A stretch of DNA of 32,302 bases from ATZT02 sp964655115 (GTDB taxonomy: Bacteria; Actinomycetota; Actinomycetes; S36-B12; UBA5976): the NCBI GenBank assembly GCA_964655115.1, contig CAZZKM010000013.1:1-32302 (forward strand). The letters run 5' to 3'. The position numbers were made by a program, and so were the translations under genes. Shown in pieces: positions 23,365 to 31,625 of this stretch; position 1 is the first letter of the stretch; each line of letters starts with the position of its first letter. Under the pieces are notes generated by a model. That model was given only the letters and a program-made list of their open reading frames with translations, was not told the origin of the DNA and did no database searches.

Positions 23365-24480
23365 TCAATTCAAAATTGTTTCAGGATTAACAAATTCAAG
23401 ATTGAATGCATCAGCAACTGCTTTATAAGTTACTTTTCCCTCATGTACATTAAGCCCTAATTGCAAAGACCTATCTTCTTTTAGTGCTTTCTTCCAGCCT
23501 TTATTTGCAATGGCTTTTGCGTATGGCATGGTTACATTTGTTAAAGCAAAAGTGGAAGTATTTGGTACAGAGCCTGGCATGTTTGCTACGCAATAAAAAA
23601 TAGAGTTGTGCACTTTGTATGTAGGGTCTGCATGAGTTGTTGGCTTGGAATCTTCAAAGCAACCACCTTGATCAATTGCAATATCAACCAACACTGATCC
23701 AGGTTTCATTCTTTTAACCAAATCATTTGTAACTAATTTTGGAGCTTTTGCCCCCGGAACTAAAACTGCTCCAATAACTAGGTCTGCCTCTAAAACATTT
23801 CTTTCAATTTCGTAAGCATTAGAAACCAAAGTTTGAACTTTTCCTTCAAATAATTCATTTAGAGATTTTAATCTTTCAACATTTAAATCCAATATAGTTA
23901 CGTTTGCTTCAAGTCCAAGTGCAATTGTTGCTGCATGTTGACCTGAAACTCCTCCGCCGATAACTACGACATTTCCCTTTTTAACTCCAGGAACTCCACC
24001 TAGAAGTAAACCTCTTCCACCTTGAAACTTTAATAATGAATGGGCTCCAACTTGAGTCGCCAATCTGCCAGCTACTTCTGACATCGGTGCCAAAAGTGGA
24101 AGTGAACGATCTTCTAATTCAACAGTTTCGTAAGCAATCGCAGTGGTTTGTGAATTTAAAAGAGCTTCTGTGCAATCTTTTGATGCAGCAAGGTGTAGAT
24201 AGGTGAAAAGTATTTGACCTTTTCTTAATCTTGGATATTCCTCTTTAATAGGTTCTTTAACTTTTAAAATCATTTCAGCCTGTTGCCAAACTTCATCAGC
24301 GGTGTTTAAAATTGTGGCCCCAGCATTTACGTATTCGACATTTGCAATTGCGCTTCCAAGACCAGCGTCTTTTTCGATTACTACTTGATGACCATTTTTT
24401 ACAAAATCAACAACTCCAGAAGGAGTAATAGCTACGCGATATTCATGATTCTTAATTTCTTTAGGTACACCAATTTTCAA
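23365..24480 (-). CDS. ald: Alanine dehydrogenase
   Basis: A 371-residue NAD-dependent L-alanine dehydrogenase, reversibly converting alanine to pyruvate and ammonia. Family features: MKIGVPKEIKNHEYRVAITP at the N-terminus (TTG start), catalytic region FTYLHLAASK (Lys/His area), the Rossmann segment VVIGGGVSGQHAATIALGL with a downstream acidic residue in ILDLN, and PGSVPNTSTFALTNVTMPY near the C-terminus. The start is TTG at 24480, supported by GGGAG about seven bases upstream. Placement between pyrG and xerD resembles Streptomyces rather than Mycobacterium, where ald is elsewhere. An 81-bp gap separates it from pyrG; no convincing promoter or terminator was found there, beyond a weak TAAGAT. 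Confidence 0.93.
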   Translation of the reverse strand: MKIGVPKEIKNHEYRVAITPSGVVDFVKNGHQVVIEKDAGLGSAIANVEYVNAGATILNTADEVWQQAEMILKVKEPIKEEYPRLRKGQILFTYLHLAASKDCTEALLNSQTTAIAYETVELEDRSLPLLAPMSEVAGRLATQVGAHSLLKFQGGRGLLLGGVPGVKKGNVVVIGGGVSGQHAATIALGLEANVTILDLNVERLKSLNELFEGKVQTLVSNAYEIERNVLEADLVIGAVLVPGAKAPKLVTNDLVKRMKPGSVLVDIAIDQGGCFEDSKPTTHADPTYKVHNSIFYCVANMPGSVPNTSTFALTNVTMPYAKAIANKGWKKALKEDRSLQLGLNVHEGKVTYKAVADAFNLEFVNPETILN

Positions 24481-24561
24481 TGTTTTCTCCCACTCAAAAT
24501 GACCCAGTAAAACATCTTACGCCTCTTTAACTACTTTGAGAATTAGGACTAGTTGTTGAAT

Positions 24562-26193
24562 TTATTTCTTATTTTCTAAGGCTGCTTTGATTAATCCTTG
24601 AAATAAAGGATGAGCATGAGTTGGTCTGGATTTAAATTCAGGATGAGCTTGGGTAGATACATAATAAGGATGAATTTTTTTATCTAATTCGACAAATTCA
24701 ACTAATTTTTTATCAGGAGAAAGTCCAGAAAAAATAAGACCATTTTCACTAAATTTATCTCGATATTCATTATTAACCTCATATCGATGACGATGTCTTT
24801 CCGTAACGATATTTTTTCCGTAAACTTCATGAACAACTGAATTTGCTAAAAGATGAGCTTCATAACTTCCTAATCTCATTGATCCACCCATATCTTTTTT
24901 CCCGCTTAAAACATCAACTTGATCACTCATGGTTGCAATGACTGGATAAGCAGTATCAGCGTCAAATTCCAATGATGATGCTCCAGGCATTCCTGCAACA
25001 TTTCTGGCATATTCGATTACCATGCATTGAAGACCTAAACATATTCCTAATGTTGGAATTTTATTTAGCCTGGCAAATTTCAATGCTCCTAATTTTCCTT
25101 CTATGCCTCTTACTCCAAACCCACCTGGAATCAACATTGCATCTACGTCAGATAAAACTTTTTGAGCACCAGTATCTTCGGCGCAATCATCTGAGGCCAC
25201 CCATTTAATATTTACTTTTGCATTATTTGCAAAACCACCGGCTCGAAGAGCTTCAGAGACTGATAAATATGCATCAGGTAAATCGATATATTTTCCAACT
25301 AATGCAACAGTAACCTCATGTTGTGGTTTATGAACCCTTTCAAGTAATGCATCCCAACTTTTCCAGTTGACATCTCTAAAAGGTAATCCCAATCTTCTGA
25401 CAACAAAAGCGTCCAAACCTTCTCTGTGTAAAACTCTAGGAATGTCATAAATACTTGGGGCATCGACTGCTGCTACAACCCCTTCTTGATCAACATCGCA
25501 CATCAAAGAAATTTTCTTTTTAATACTGTCAGAAACTAAACGGTCGGAACGCAAAACTATTGCATCAGGTTGTAAACCGATATTTCTCATCGCAGCAACA
25601 CTATGTTGCGTTGGTTTAGTTTTTTGCTCTCCAGATGGTCCGATATATGGCAATAAACTTACATGTAAAAAGAATGTATTTTCTCTTCCAATTTCATGCC
25701 TTATTTGTCTTACAGCTTCAAGAAAAGGCAAAGATTCAATATCACCAACAGTGCCGCCAATTTCTGTGATTACAACATCTACATCGGCGCTAGCCATACC
25801 TCTAATACGACTTTTGATTTCATTAGTGATGTGGGGAATAACTTGTACAGTATCTCCTAAATATTCACCACGTCTTTCTCTTGCAATAACACTTGAATAA
25901 ACCTGACCCGTAGTCACATTTGCAGACTTTGACAATTCAACATTTAAAAATCTTTCATAATGTCCAACATCAAGATCTGTTTCTCCGCCATCTTCGGTTA
26001 CAAACACTTCACCGTGTTGAAATGGATTCATTGTTCCTGGATCAACATTTAAATATGGATCTAACTTTTGCATTGTTACTTTTAAACCACGTGAAACTAA
26101 TAAATTACCTAATGAAGATGCAGTTAAACCTTTACCTAAAGAGGAGGCGACTCCACCGGTTACGAATATGTGTTTAACACTTCCGGTGTTCAT
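24562..26193 (-). CDS. pyrG: CTP synthase
   Basis: A 543-residue enzyme that aminates UTP to CTP using glutamine. The N-terminal synthase domain starts with IFVTGGVASSLGKGLTASSLG (P-loop-like GGVASSLGKG). The C-terminal class I amidotransferase domain has nucleophile C385 in LGICLGLQ and the His517/Glu519 pair in HPEFKSRP. Length and motifs are normal. ATG at 26193 is preceded by GGGAG with only four bases between; this ribosome binding site lies in one arm of a leader stem, so expression may be controlled by RNA folding. The product, CTP, feeds CDP-diacylglycerol made for PgsA nearby. In Mycobacterium a NUDIX gene follows pyrG; here it is ald. Confidence 0.96.
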   Translation of the reverse strand: MNTGSVKHIFVTGGVASSLGKGLTASSLGNLLVSRGLKVTMQKLDPYLNVDPGTMNPFQHGEVFVTEDGGETDLDVGHYERFLNVELSKSANVTTGQVYSSVIARERRGEYLGDTVQVIPHITNEIKSRIRGMASADVDVVITEIGGTVGDIESLPFLEAVRQIRHEIGRENTFFLHVSLLPYIGPSGEQKTKPTQHSVAAMRNIGLQPDAIVLRSDRLVSDSIKKKISLMCDVDQEGVVAAVDAPSIYDIPRVLHREGLDAFVVRRLGLPFRDVNWKSWDALLERVHKPQHEVTVALVGKYIDLPDAYLSVSEALRAGGFANNAKVNIKWVASDDCAEDTGAQKVLSDVDAMLIPGGFGVRGIEGKLGALKFARLNKIPTLGICLGLQCMVIEYARNVAGMPGASSLEFDADTAYPVIATMSDQVDVLSGKKDMGGSMRLGSYEAHLLANSVVHEVYGKNIVTERHRHRYEVNNEYRDKFSENGLIFSGLSPDKKLVEFVELDKKIHPYYVSTQAHPEFKSRPTHAHPLFQGLIKAALENKK

Positions 26194-26197
26194 TTAT

Positions 26198-26273
26198 CTC
26201 CCGTGACTAATTTGTTAGAAATCCTAACCCCACGGGATTACAGTTTATAACGAAACGCTTTTAGACAAGCCAA
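26198..26273 (-). promoter_or_regulatory. pyrG promoter and ribosome-binding-site-covering leader stem
   Basis: Minus-strand TTGGCT (26273-26268), an 18-bp spacer and TATAAA (26249-26244) predict a start near 26237, inside the end of recN and the 51-bp gap. From exactly there the transcript reads TCCCGTG (26237-26231), which pairs perfectly with CACGGGA (26205-26199). That second arm includes most of the pyrG ribosome binding sequence GGGAG (26202-26198). Between them lies a small hairpin, GTTAG-GATTT-CTAAC (26228-26214). There is no run of U after the stem, so control at translation, not termination, is the natural reading. Confidence 0.5.
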
Positions 26274-27972
26274 TGAGTTCTCGAGCGTGTTCTAAGGCCG
26301 AGGAAGAATCTGAAAGTCCTGCCATCATTCGTGCAATTTCTGTCAGTCTCTCCTCATTATTGAGTGAAATAACATCAGTCTTAGTCACATTAGAATCAGT
26401 AGTTTTTATTACTTTTAAATGAGTGTCAGCAAAAGCTGCAACTTGAGGCAAATGTGTCACAACAACGACTTGATGTTTTTGAGCAAGGATTTTTAATCTT
26501 TTTCCAACTTCTATTGCCGCTTCTCCACCAATTCCTGCATCTACTTCATCAAAAATCATGGTTCTATTTTTTGCTTTTTTTGAAAAAATAAGTTCAATAG
26601 CAAGCATTATTCGTGACATTTCGCCACCACTTGCAATCTTATTTATCGGTTGAAGTGGTTGACCAGGATTAGCGCTGAATTCAAACTTGATTTGGTCTAT
26701 TCCAAATGAATCAAATGCTAATTTTTTTGAATCTAGCTTTAATCCAACTTCGGATTCGATTTGTTCGACTGTGACACTAAATTTGGCACCAGGCATTGAA
26801 AGTTTAATAAGCTCTGTTTCTATTTCTTTTGAAATTTCTTTAGAAAACTTTGTTCTATTTTTGGATAATTTCAAAGCTTTCTGAGCTAATTCACTCCTTA
26901 TTTTTGTAATAAGTTGTTGCTTTTCTTCAATTAATTCAGGAAGATTATTGTTCTGATTTAAAATTTGTTGTAATTTTTCAACTTTTTCTAGCGCATCTTT
27001 AGTAGTTGGACCATGTTTGATTAACAATTTATTAACTAAAGCCCTACGTGATTCAAGTTGATCAATTACTACAGGATCTCGATCAAGAGATACCAGGTCT
27101 TTACCAATCTCTTGAGCTAAATCCTTTAGATCAATTTCACTTTTGATGACGATATCTCTTAACGTTTCAATTCGTTTACTTTTTGAACTAGCAGTATCTA
27201 AGACTTTTCTTAGATTTGTAACAAGTGAGGTTATTGAATTAAGACTATTATCATCAGTTCCATTTAGTAATTGATCTGCTTCCTTTAGAGATTCATAAAT
27301 ATTTTCACTAGAATTTATTAAATTTAATTTTTCAGCAATTGTCTTTTCTTCATCAAGCTGTAAATTTGCACCCTTTAACTCTTCTAATGCTTTTTGAATA
27401 TCTTCAATTTCTTTAGCACCTTTTTTCTGATCATTCAAAAGATCTTCAAGTTGACCCTCAATTTCTTTAAGGCTTCGAAAAACAGTTTCGTAATTCTTAA
27501 TTTCTTCTAGATGCTCAAGTCCAATATATGAATCCAGAAGATATCTTTGTTGGCTAGATTTATTAAGAAGAGTTTGATCTCCTTGGCCATGTATTGTGAC
27601 CAAATCTTCAGTTAATTCCTTCAAAATAGCACTTGAAACACTTCTATTTCCCAGAAATATTTTTCCTCTTGTATTATTTGATATTGAACGACTTACTAAA
27701 ACTCCCTCATCTTCTAATTCAATATCTAATTCATCAATTTTTGACTTTAATTCTTCATTATTTATTTGTATGAATGCTTCCACCAGAGCATTTTCCTCAT
27801 TGACTCTAATTAGTGAGTTTTCCACTTTTTCACCACAAATCATTTCAAATGAGGACAAAACCATGGTTTTACCAGCTCCTGTTTCACCAGTTAAAACTGT
27901 GAAACCATTTGATAAGTCAAGTGAAATATCTTCTATTACACCAATATTTTTAATCCGTAAGTCTTTGATCAT
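26245..27972 (-). CDS. recN: DNA repair protein RecN
   Basis: A 575-residue SMC-like ATPase for double-strand break repair. Walker A GETGAGKT (29-36); a long coiled-coil hairpin roughly 160-370; the ABC signature ASGGEMSRIMLAIEL (about 459-473); Walker B IFDEVDAGIGG; and VVVTHLPQVAAFAD near the C-terminus. Length is normal. The ATG overlaps the nadK stop in ATGA, and the tlyA-nadK-recN order is a widespread actinobacterial operon. Its 3' end contains the predicted pyrG promoter. No LexA/SOS box was identified immediately upstream because recN is internal to an operon. Confidence 0.95.
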   Translation of the reverse strand: MIKDLRIKNIGVIEDISLDLSNGFTVLTGETGAGKTMVLSSFEMICGEKVENSLIRVNEENALVEAFIQINNEELKSKIDELDIELEDEGVLVSRSISNNTRGKIFLGNRSVSSAILKELTEDLVTIHGQGDQTLLNKSSQQRYLLDSYIGLEHLEEIKNYETVFRSLKEIEGQLEDLLNDQKKGAKEIEDIQKALEELKGANLQLDEEKTIAEKLNLINSSENIYESLKEADQLLNGTDDNSLNSITSLVTNLRKVLDTASSKSKRIETLRDIVIKSEIDLKDLAQEIGKDLVSLDRDPVVIDQLESRRALVNKLLIKHGPTTKDALEKVEKLQQILNQNNNLPELIEEKQQLITKIRSELAQKALKLSKNRTKFSKEISKEIETELIKLSMPGAKFSVTVEQIESEVGLKLDSKKLAFDSFGIDQIKFEFSANPGQPLQPINKIASGGEMSRIMLAIELIFSKKAKNRTMIFDEVDAGIGGEAAIEVGKRLKILAQKHQVVVVTHLPQVAAFADTHLKVIKTTDSNVTKTDVISLNNEERLTEIARMMAGLSDSSSALEHARELIGLSKSVSL

Positions 27973-28862
27973 TTACGTTTTGAGTTTCCGCGCCAACCTT
28001 CAACTGGTAATTGAAATTTTTTAACCAAAGTTTGGCTAAATGATTTATTTTCCATTCTCGCCAAATGAACATAATCATTTGACTTAGTAATTTCAATTCT
28101 CATTCCTGGAAAAAGGTCAAATGAACGTCTGCCATCAGCTGTTAAGTGTCCACTTGTTCCTTTTGATGGTATTTCGATCGCTATTTTTGAATTTGTTGAA
28201 ACTACTAAAGGTTTAGCAAATAAAGCATGAGCACTAATTGGCACAACACATATAGCTTCAACACTTGGCCAAACAACAGGTCCGCCTGCGCTAAACGCAT
28301 ATGCAGTTGAACCAGTTGGCGTTGCGCAAACGATGCCATCACCAGATAAGCGTGAAACAGGTTGAGAATCTATTTCCAAGATCACATCAAACATATGCCC
28401 TGGTTCCGACTTTTCTATAGCTACATCATTTAGTGCAAAAGTTGAGAAAACTTTTGAATTATCTTTAAAAACTGAAACCTCTAAAGCTAATCGATCCTCT
28501 TGAATCCAAGAGTGTTCTGTAATGGACTTAACCACATCTTCTAAATGTTCTAATTCTGCTTCAGCTAAGAAGCCTACGTGTCCTAAATTTATTCCAAGAA
28601 TAGGAATTTTTTTATCTCTTGATACTTCTACCGCTCTTAAAATAGTTCCGTCTCCTCCAAAAACTAGGGCAAGAGTTGGAGATTCCGCATTCGAATCCAA
28701 GATTTTAACTTCTACTCCATTTTGTTTAAGTAGGTTTGCGTCATCACTAGGTGCAAATATTTCTATTTTCTTTTCTTGAAGTTTTTTGCAAACTTTCGCA
28801 GCAACATTTTCTGCTTCACTTGAATTATTGTGAATGATGACTAAGACATTAGGTTGTTTCAT
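27969..28862 (-). CDS. nadK: NAD kinase
   Basis: A 297-residue ATP-NAD kinase that makes NADP. The catalytic GGDGT is at 69-73 (FGGDGTILRAVE), followed by GINLGHVGFLAE and the NAD-binding GDGIVCATPTGSTAYAFSAGG. Length and motifs match the bacterial PpnK family. The ATG overlaps the tlyA stop by one base, and its stop overlaps recN. Function is housekeeping; polyphosphate use, known in some actinobacterial members, cannot be read from sequence. Confidence 0.95.
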   Translation of the reverse strand: MKQPNVLVIIHNNSSEAENVAAKVCKKLQEKKIEIFAPSDDANLLKQNGVEVKILDSNAESPTLALVFGGDGTILRAVEVSRDKKIPILGINLGHVGFLAEAELEHLEDVVKSITEHSWIQEDRLALEVSVFKDNSKVFSTFALNDVAIEKSEPGHMFDVILEIDSQPVSRLSGDGIVCATPTGSTAYAFSAGGPVVWPSVEAICVVPISAHALFAKPLVVSTNSKIAIEIPSKGTSGHLTADGRRSFDLFPGMRIEITKSNDYVHLARMENKSFSQTLVKKFQLPVEGWRGNSKRK

Positions 28863-29656
28863 TAAGATTGAGGTCCTTTGGAAATGGCTTCGTCGATCTC
28901 TTGATCACTTATTATTCTTCCACCTTTTTTAAGCCAACAAAAATACTCCACATTGCCTTTAGGCCCAGGAAGTGCAGATGCAACTACCCCATTGCAGCCA
29001 AGTCCTAATTCGATTCCCGAATCAACAACTTTTCTTATTGACTCTTTTCTTAGAACTGGATCACGAACAACTCCACCTGCTCCTAATGAGTCTTTTCCAA
29101 CTTCAAATTGAGGTTTAACCATTAATAAAAAATCTGCGTCTTCATTTGCATTAGCAATTAATGCAGGTAAAACTTGGGATAATGAAATAAAAGATAAATC
29201 AGCAACCACAATTTTAGGTTCTGGCTGTAGTGATTTTGGTGCGAGATTTCTAATGTTGGTTCGTTCCATCACAACAACTTGCGGATGATTTCTAACTTCC
29301 CAAGCAAGTTGACCATAACCGACATCGACGCAATAAACTTTGGCAGCTTTTCGTTCTAGCAAAACTTGACTAAAACCTCCAGTTGATGAACCAGCGTCTA
29401 AACAAATTTGATTTTCGACAACTATCTCTTTCCACTCATCCAAAGCACTTATAAGTTTGTGAGCACCTCTTGAAACATAATGATCCACTTCTGTTTCAAT
29501 GATTATGGAAACTTCTTGATTAACTCTTCTATCAGGTTTAAGTGCTGGGACATGATCAACTAAGACTGAACCAGACAGAATTAGTTCATTTGCAACTTCT
29601 CTAGATCTTGCAAGGCCTCGCCTAACAAGTTCTTGGTCTAATCGATTTAATTTCAC
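28862..29656 (-). CDS. tlyA: TlyA-family rRNA 2'-O-methyltransferase
   Basis: A 264-residue protein with an N-terminal S4 domain (about 4-62, LDQELVRRGLARSREVANELI) and an FtsJ-like methyltransferase domain with the SAM motif LDAGSSTGGF (about 81-90), VADLSFISL and MVKPQFEVG. In mycobacteria TlyA 2'-O-methylates cytidines in both 16S and 23S rRNA and its loss gives capreomycin resistance; in other bacteria related proteins are called hemolysin A, a misleading name. The start is GTG (29656) overlapping the preceding small gene's TGA by 4 bp (GTGA). Confidence 0.92.
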   Translation of the reverse strand: MKLNRLDQELVRRGLARSREVANELILSGSVLVDHVPALKPDRRVNQEVSIIIETEVDHYVSRGAHKLISALDEWKEIVVENQICLDAGSSTGGFSQVLLERKAAKVYCVDVGYGQLAWEVRNHPQVVVMERTNIRNLAPKSLQPEPKIVVADLSFISLSQVLPALIANANEDADFLLMVKPQFEVGKDSLGAGGVVRDPVLRKESIRKVVDSGIELGLGCNGVVASALPGPKGNVEYFCWLKKGGRIISDQEIDEAISKGPQS

Positions 29657-29868
29657 TCTGAATTATCAGTTAAGGATTCATGTAGTCGTCTGTGAACATC
29701 TTCAAAAACCAAAACGTGTTCGATTGCAGGTAAGTTACTTAATTCGTTTAGTCGATCCATTGCTCCATCGACTCTTGATTCACCAGTTGGCACGATGGGT
29801 TTGAGGTTTCCTAAGGTTAATTCCTGTTGTCGATTATCTGACCATTCTTGATTATCCATGCCTACCAA
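29653..29868 (-). CDS. Small conserved actinobacterial protein (Rv1693-like), function unknown
   Basis: A 71-residue acidic protein with a recognisable actinobacterial pattern: VDGAMDRLNELSNLPAIEHV then VFEDVHRRLHESL, predicting two amphipathic helices. It has no membrane segment and no catalytic motif. It overlaps the HAD gene by 7 bp and tlyA by 4 bp, so it is translated within the TPR-HAD-tlyA-nadK-recN transcript. The frame begins with TTG at 29868; ATG at 29859 (68 residues) is also possible, with GGTAGG only one base ahead of it. A small gene of similar size stands at the same place in Mycobacterium (Rv1693), which argues that it is real. No function is known to me. Confidence 0.75.
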   Translation of the reverse strand: MVGMDNQEWSDNRQQELTLGNLKPIVPTGESRVDGAMDRLNELSNLPAIEHVLVFEDVHRRLHESLTDNSE

Positions 29869-30668
29869 CTTACAAGAGAATTGTTATCTAGCAATGCACT
29901 TAAGTCTTTTCCCACATAAGTAGGGCCTGTGGATGGGTTAGCATTCTTAATTTGATTCATATCTGTTACTCCTGTTAAAACACACATCGATTTAAAACCT
30001 GCCTTATTTGCTCCTTGAATATCAGTATCTAACCGATCTCCCACAACTAAAGGATTTTTTGCATCAAATATTTTGGCAGCTTGAAGAAACATAAAAGGTT
30101 CTGGTTTACCCATCAAGATTGGATTTTTGCCTGTGATTGAGGTGATCAAAGCATTAAATGCCCCATTTCCTGGAGCTAAACCTTTTTCGGTGGGAAATGT
30201 GTAGTCATTATTGGTTGATATCCACTTGGCACCTTTACTTATGGCATAACACATTTCCGCTAAATCTTTTTGGCTAATTTCTGCATCAATTCCATTTACT
30301 ACAAGGCTGGGATCTTTTTCTGCTTTTGTTACGACTTTAAATCCTGATTCTTTTACAGAATCCTTCAAACTTTGACTACCCACAACTAAAACCACGTCAT
30401 TTTTTTGATAATTTTGTTGTAAATACCAACATAACGTTTGGGAACTAGTCACAATCGATGCTGGTTTAATATCTAGATCAAAGTTTTTCATCCATTTTGA
30501 AACACTTTTGCTAGTAACAGAACCATTATTGGTAATAACTGCAATATTTACTTTTCGCTTCTGCAATTCTTTGATTGTTTTAACTGCTGAATCTATTGGT
30601 GTAGATCCTAAATAAACAACACCATCTAAATCAAGCAGAATCGCGTCATATGAATCAATTAATGGCAT
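29862..30668 (-). CDS. HAD-superfamily hydrolase, subfamily IIA (NagD-like)
   Basis: A 268-residue phosphatase. Nucleophile and acid-base aspartates are D13 and D15 in LLDLDGVVYLG; motif II is VITNNGS; the C2-type cap domain lies between; motif III is MGKPEPFMF; motif IV is VVGDRLDTDIQGANKAG. NagD-like enzymes act on small phosphate esters such as nucleotides or sugar phosphates. In this conserved place (Rv1692) the mycobacterial enzyme was reported as a glycerol 3-phosphate phosphatase, so a similar role is possible but unproved here. The ATG overlaps the TPR gene stop by 10 bp. Confidence 0.88.
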   Translation of the reverse strand: MPLIDSYDAILLDLDGVVYLGSTPIDSAVKTIKELQKRKVNIAVITNNGSVTSKSVSKWMKNFDLDIKPASIVTSSQTLCWYLQQNYQKNDVVLVVGSQSLKDSVKESGFKVVTKAEKDPSLVVNGIDAEISQKDLAEMCYAISKGAKWISTNNDYTFPTEKGLAPGNGAFNALITSITGKNPILMGKPEPFMFLQAAKIFDAKNPLVVGDRLDTDIQGANKAGFKSMCVLTGVTDMNQIKNANPSTGPTYVGKDLSALLDNNSLVSW

Positions 30669-31324
30669 TTTTCAAGCATTTCTTTAGCCCCAGTTAAATT
30701 TTCTGGATCTGAAATCAATGTTTTTTTAAACCAAACTTTAGCTTCATCAATTCTTCCAAGTTCAAGTAAAGTTTGTGCATACACAAATCTCATGTTAGCG
30801 ATTGATTCCGAAATTTCATTTGAATTAAATTCTTTTATTTTGGCTAAAGCAAGGCCTGCATCAAGTTGACCTAAATCCTTTCTTGCTCCAGCAATAGTAA
30901 TCATCAATTCGTGATAATCTGCTCTATCCATTTTTTCGACGTCTTTTTCATTTAAAATTTCAATTGCTTTTTGTGGTTTATTTAAAGCTCTTTCACAATC
31001 TGCAATTAATGACAATGTGTCAGGTTTTCCACTGATTCGTCTTGCAGCTTTTAATTCAGAAAGGGCAAATTTAAAGTCTTGACAACGATACGCTGCAACA
31101 CCAACTGCTTCTCTAACTATGGCAAGTCTTGAAGCTGCTGCCACATTTGCAGCTTTGGCGTAAGAAAGTGCTAAAGAAGGATTAGTTTCAATAAATCTTC
31201 CAGCTGCAACTAAATTTTTAGCAACAAATTTGGCTAAACCTTCAGGTAAAGTTCTTAATTCTTGTTTGATATCGCCAGATAATTCTGAACCAGTTATATC
31301 TTCAGGGATTTCTAACTCGTCCAA
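30659..31324 (-). CDS. Tetratricopeptide-repeat protein (Rv1691-like)
   Basis: A 221-residue, alanine-rich helical protein with TPR-like units, for example FKFALSELKAARRISG (about 82-97), AIEILNEK and the clearer C-terminal unit LLELGRIDEAKVWFKKTLISDPENL. It has no signal peptide or membrane segment. Such proteins usually act as scaffolds; partners are unknown. The start is TTG at 31324, well supported by AAAGGA six bases upstream. It is the first gene of the operon leading to recN and begins about 37 bp beyond the rRNA operon hairpin; no strong promoter of its own is evident in that space. Confidence 0.78.
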   Translation of the reverse strand: MDELEIPEDITGSELSGDIKQELRTLPEGLAKFVAKNLVAAGRFIETNPSLALSYAKAANVAAASRLAIVREAVGVAAYRCQDFKFALSELKAARRISGKPDTLSLIADCERALNKPQKAIEILNEKDVEKMDRADYHELMITIAGARKDLGQLDAGLALAKIKEFNSNEISESIANMRFVYAQTLLELGRIDEAKVWFKKTLISDPENLTGAKEMLEKCH

Positions 31325-31360
31325 GATTTATCCTTTTGAAAAAATTTTAGTCTGCAAAAT

Positions 31361-31392
31361 AAAATATCCACCTTAAAAAAGGTGGATATTTT
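31361..31392 (-). terminator. Hairpin terminator of the rRNA operon
   Basis: A 14-bp perfect inverted repeat, arms 31361-31374 and 31379-31392, around a four-base loop. Its core is TATCCACC/GGTGGATA, and read on the minus strand it is followed by a T-rich tract. It lies just after the 5S rRNA end and before the TPR gene, as expected for an rRNA operon terminator. Confidence 0.85.
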
Positions 31393-31399
31393 TATATGT

Positions 31400-31516
31400 C
31401 CGGCAACGTCCTACTCTCCCACTCGGTCCCCCGAGAAGTACCATCGGCGCTGAGAGGCTTAGCTTCCAGGTTCGGAATGGAGCTGGGCGTTTCCCTCTCG
31501 CCATGATCACCGTAAC
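31400..31516 (-). rRNA. rrf: 5S ribosomal RNA
   Basis: About 117 bases with typical 5S landmarks on the minus strand: 5' GTTACGGTGATCATGGCGAG, then CCATTCCGAACCTGGAAG, CCGATGGTACTT and 3' GGGAGAGTAGGACG. Ends are placed by homology and may be off by a few bases. Confidence 0.95.
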
Positions 31517-31625
31517 GCTATTGAGTTGTCCAACCTAATTACTAATCGGTTGTAACTCGAAAATTTCATAGAGGACGCGAGTACTTCCTTTAAAAAGGTA
31601 AGTAAAAAGTTAGAAAGATTGTGAA
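31517..31625 (-). other. Spacer between 23S and 5S rRNA
   Basis: About 109 AT-rich bases. No tRNA is present. An imperfect inverted repeat at about 31579-31602 (TACTTCCTTT against AAAGGTAAGTA, one bulge) may be part of the RNA processing stem. Confidence 0.7.
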
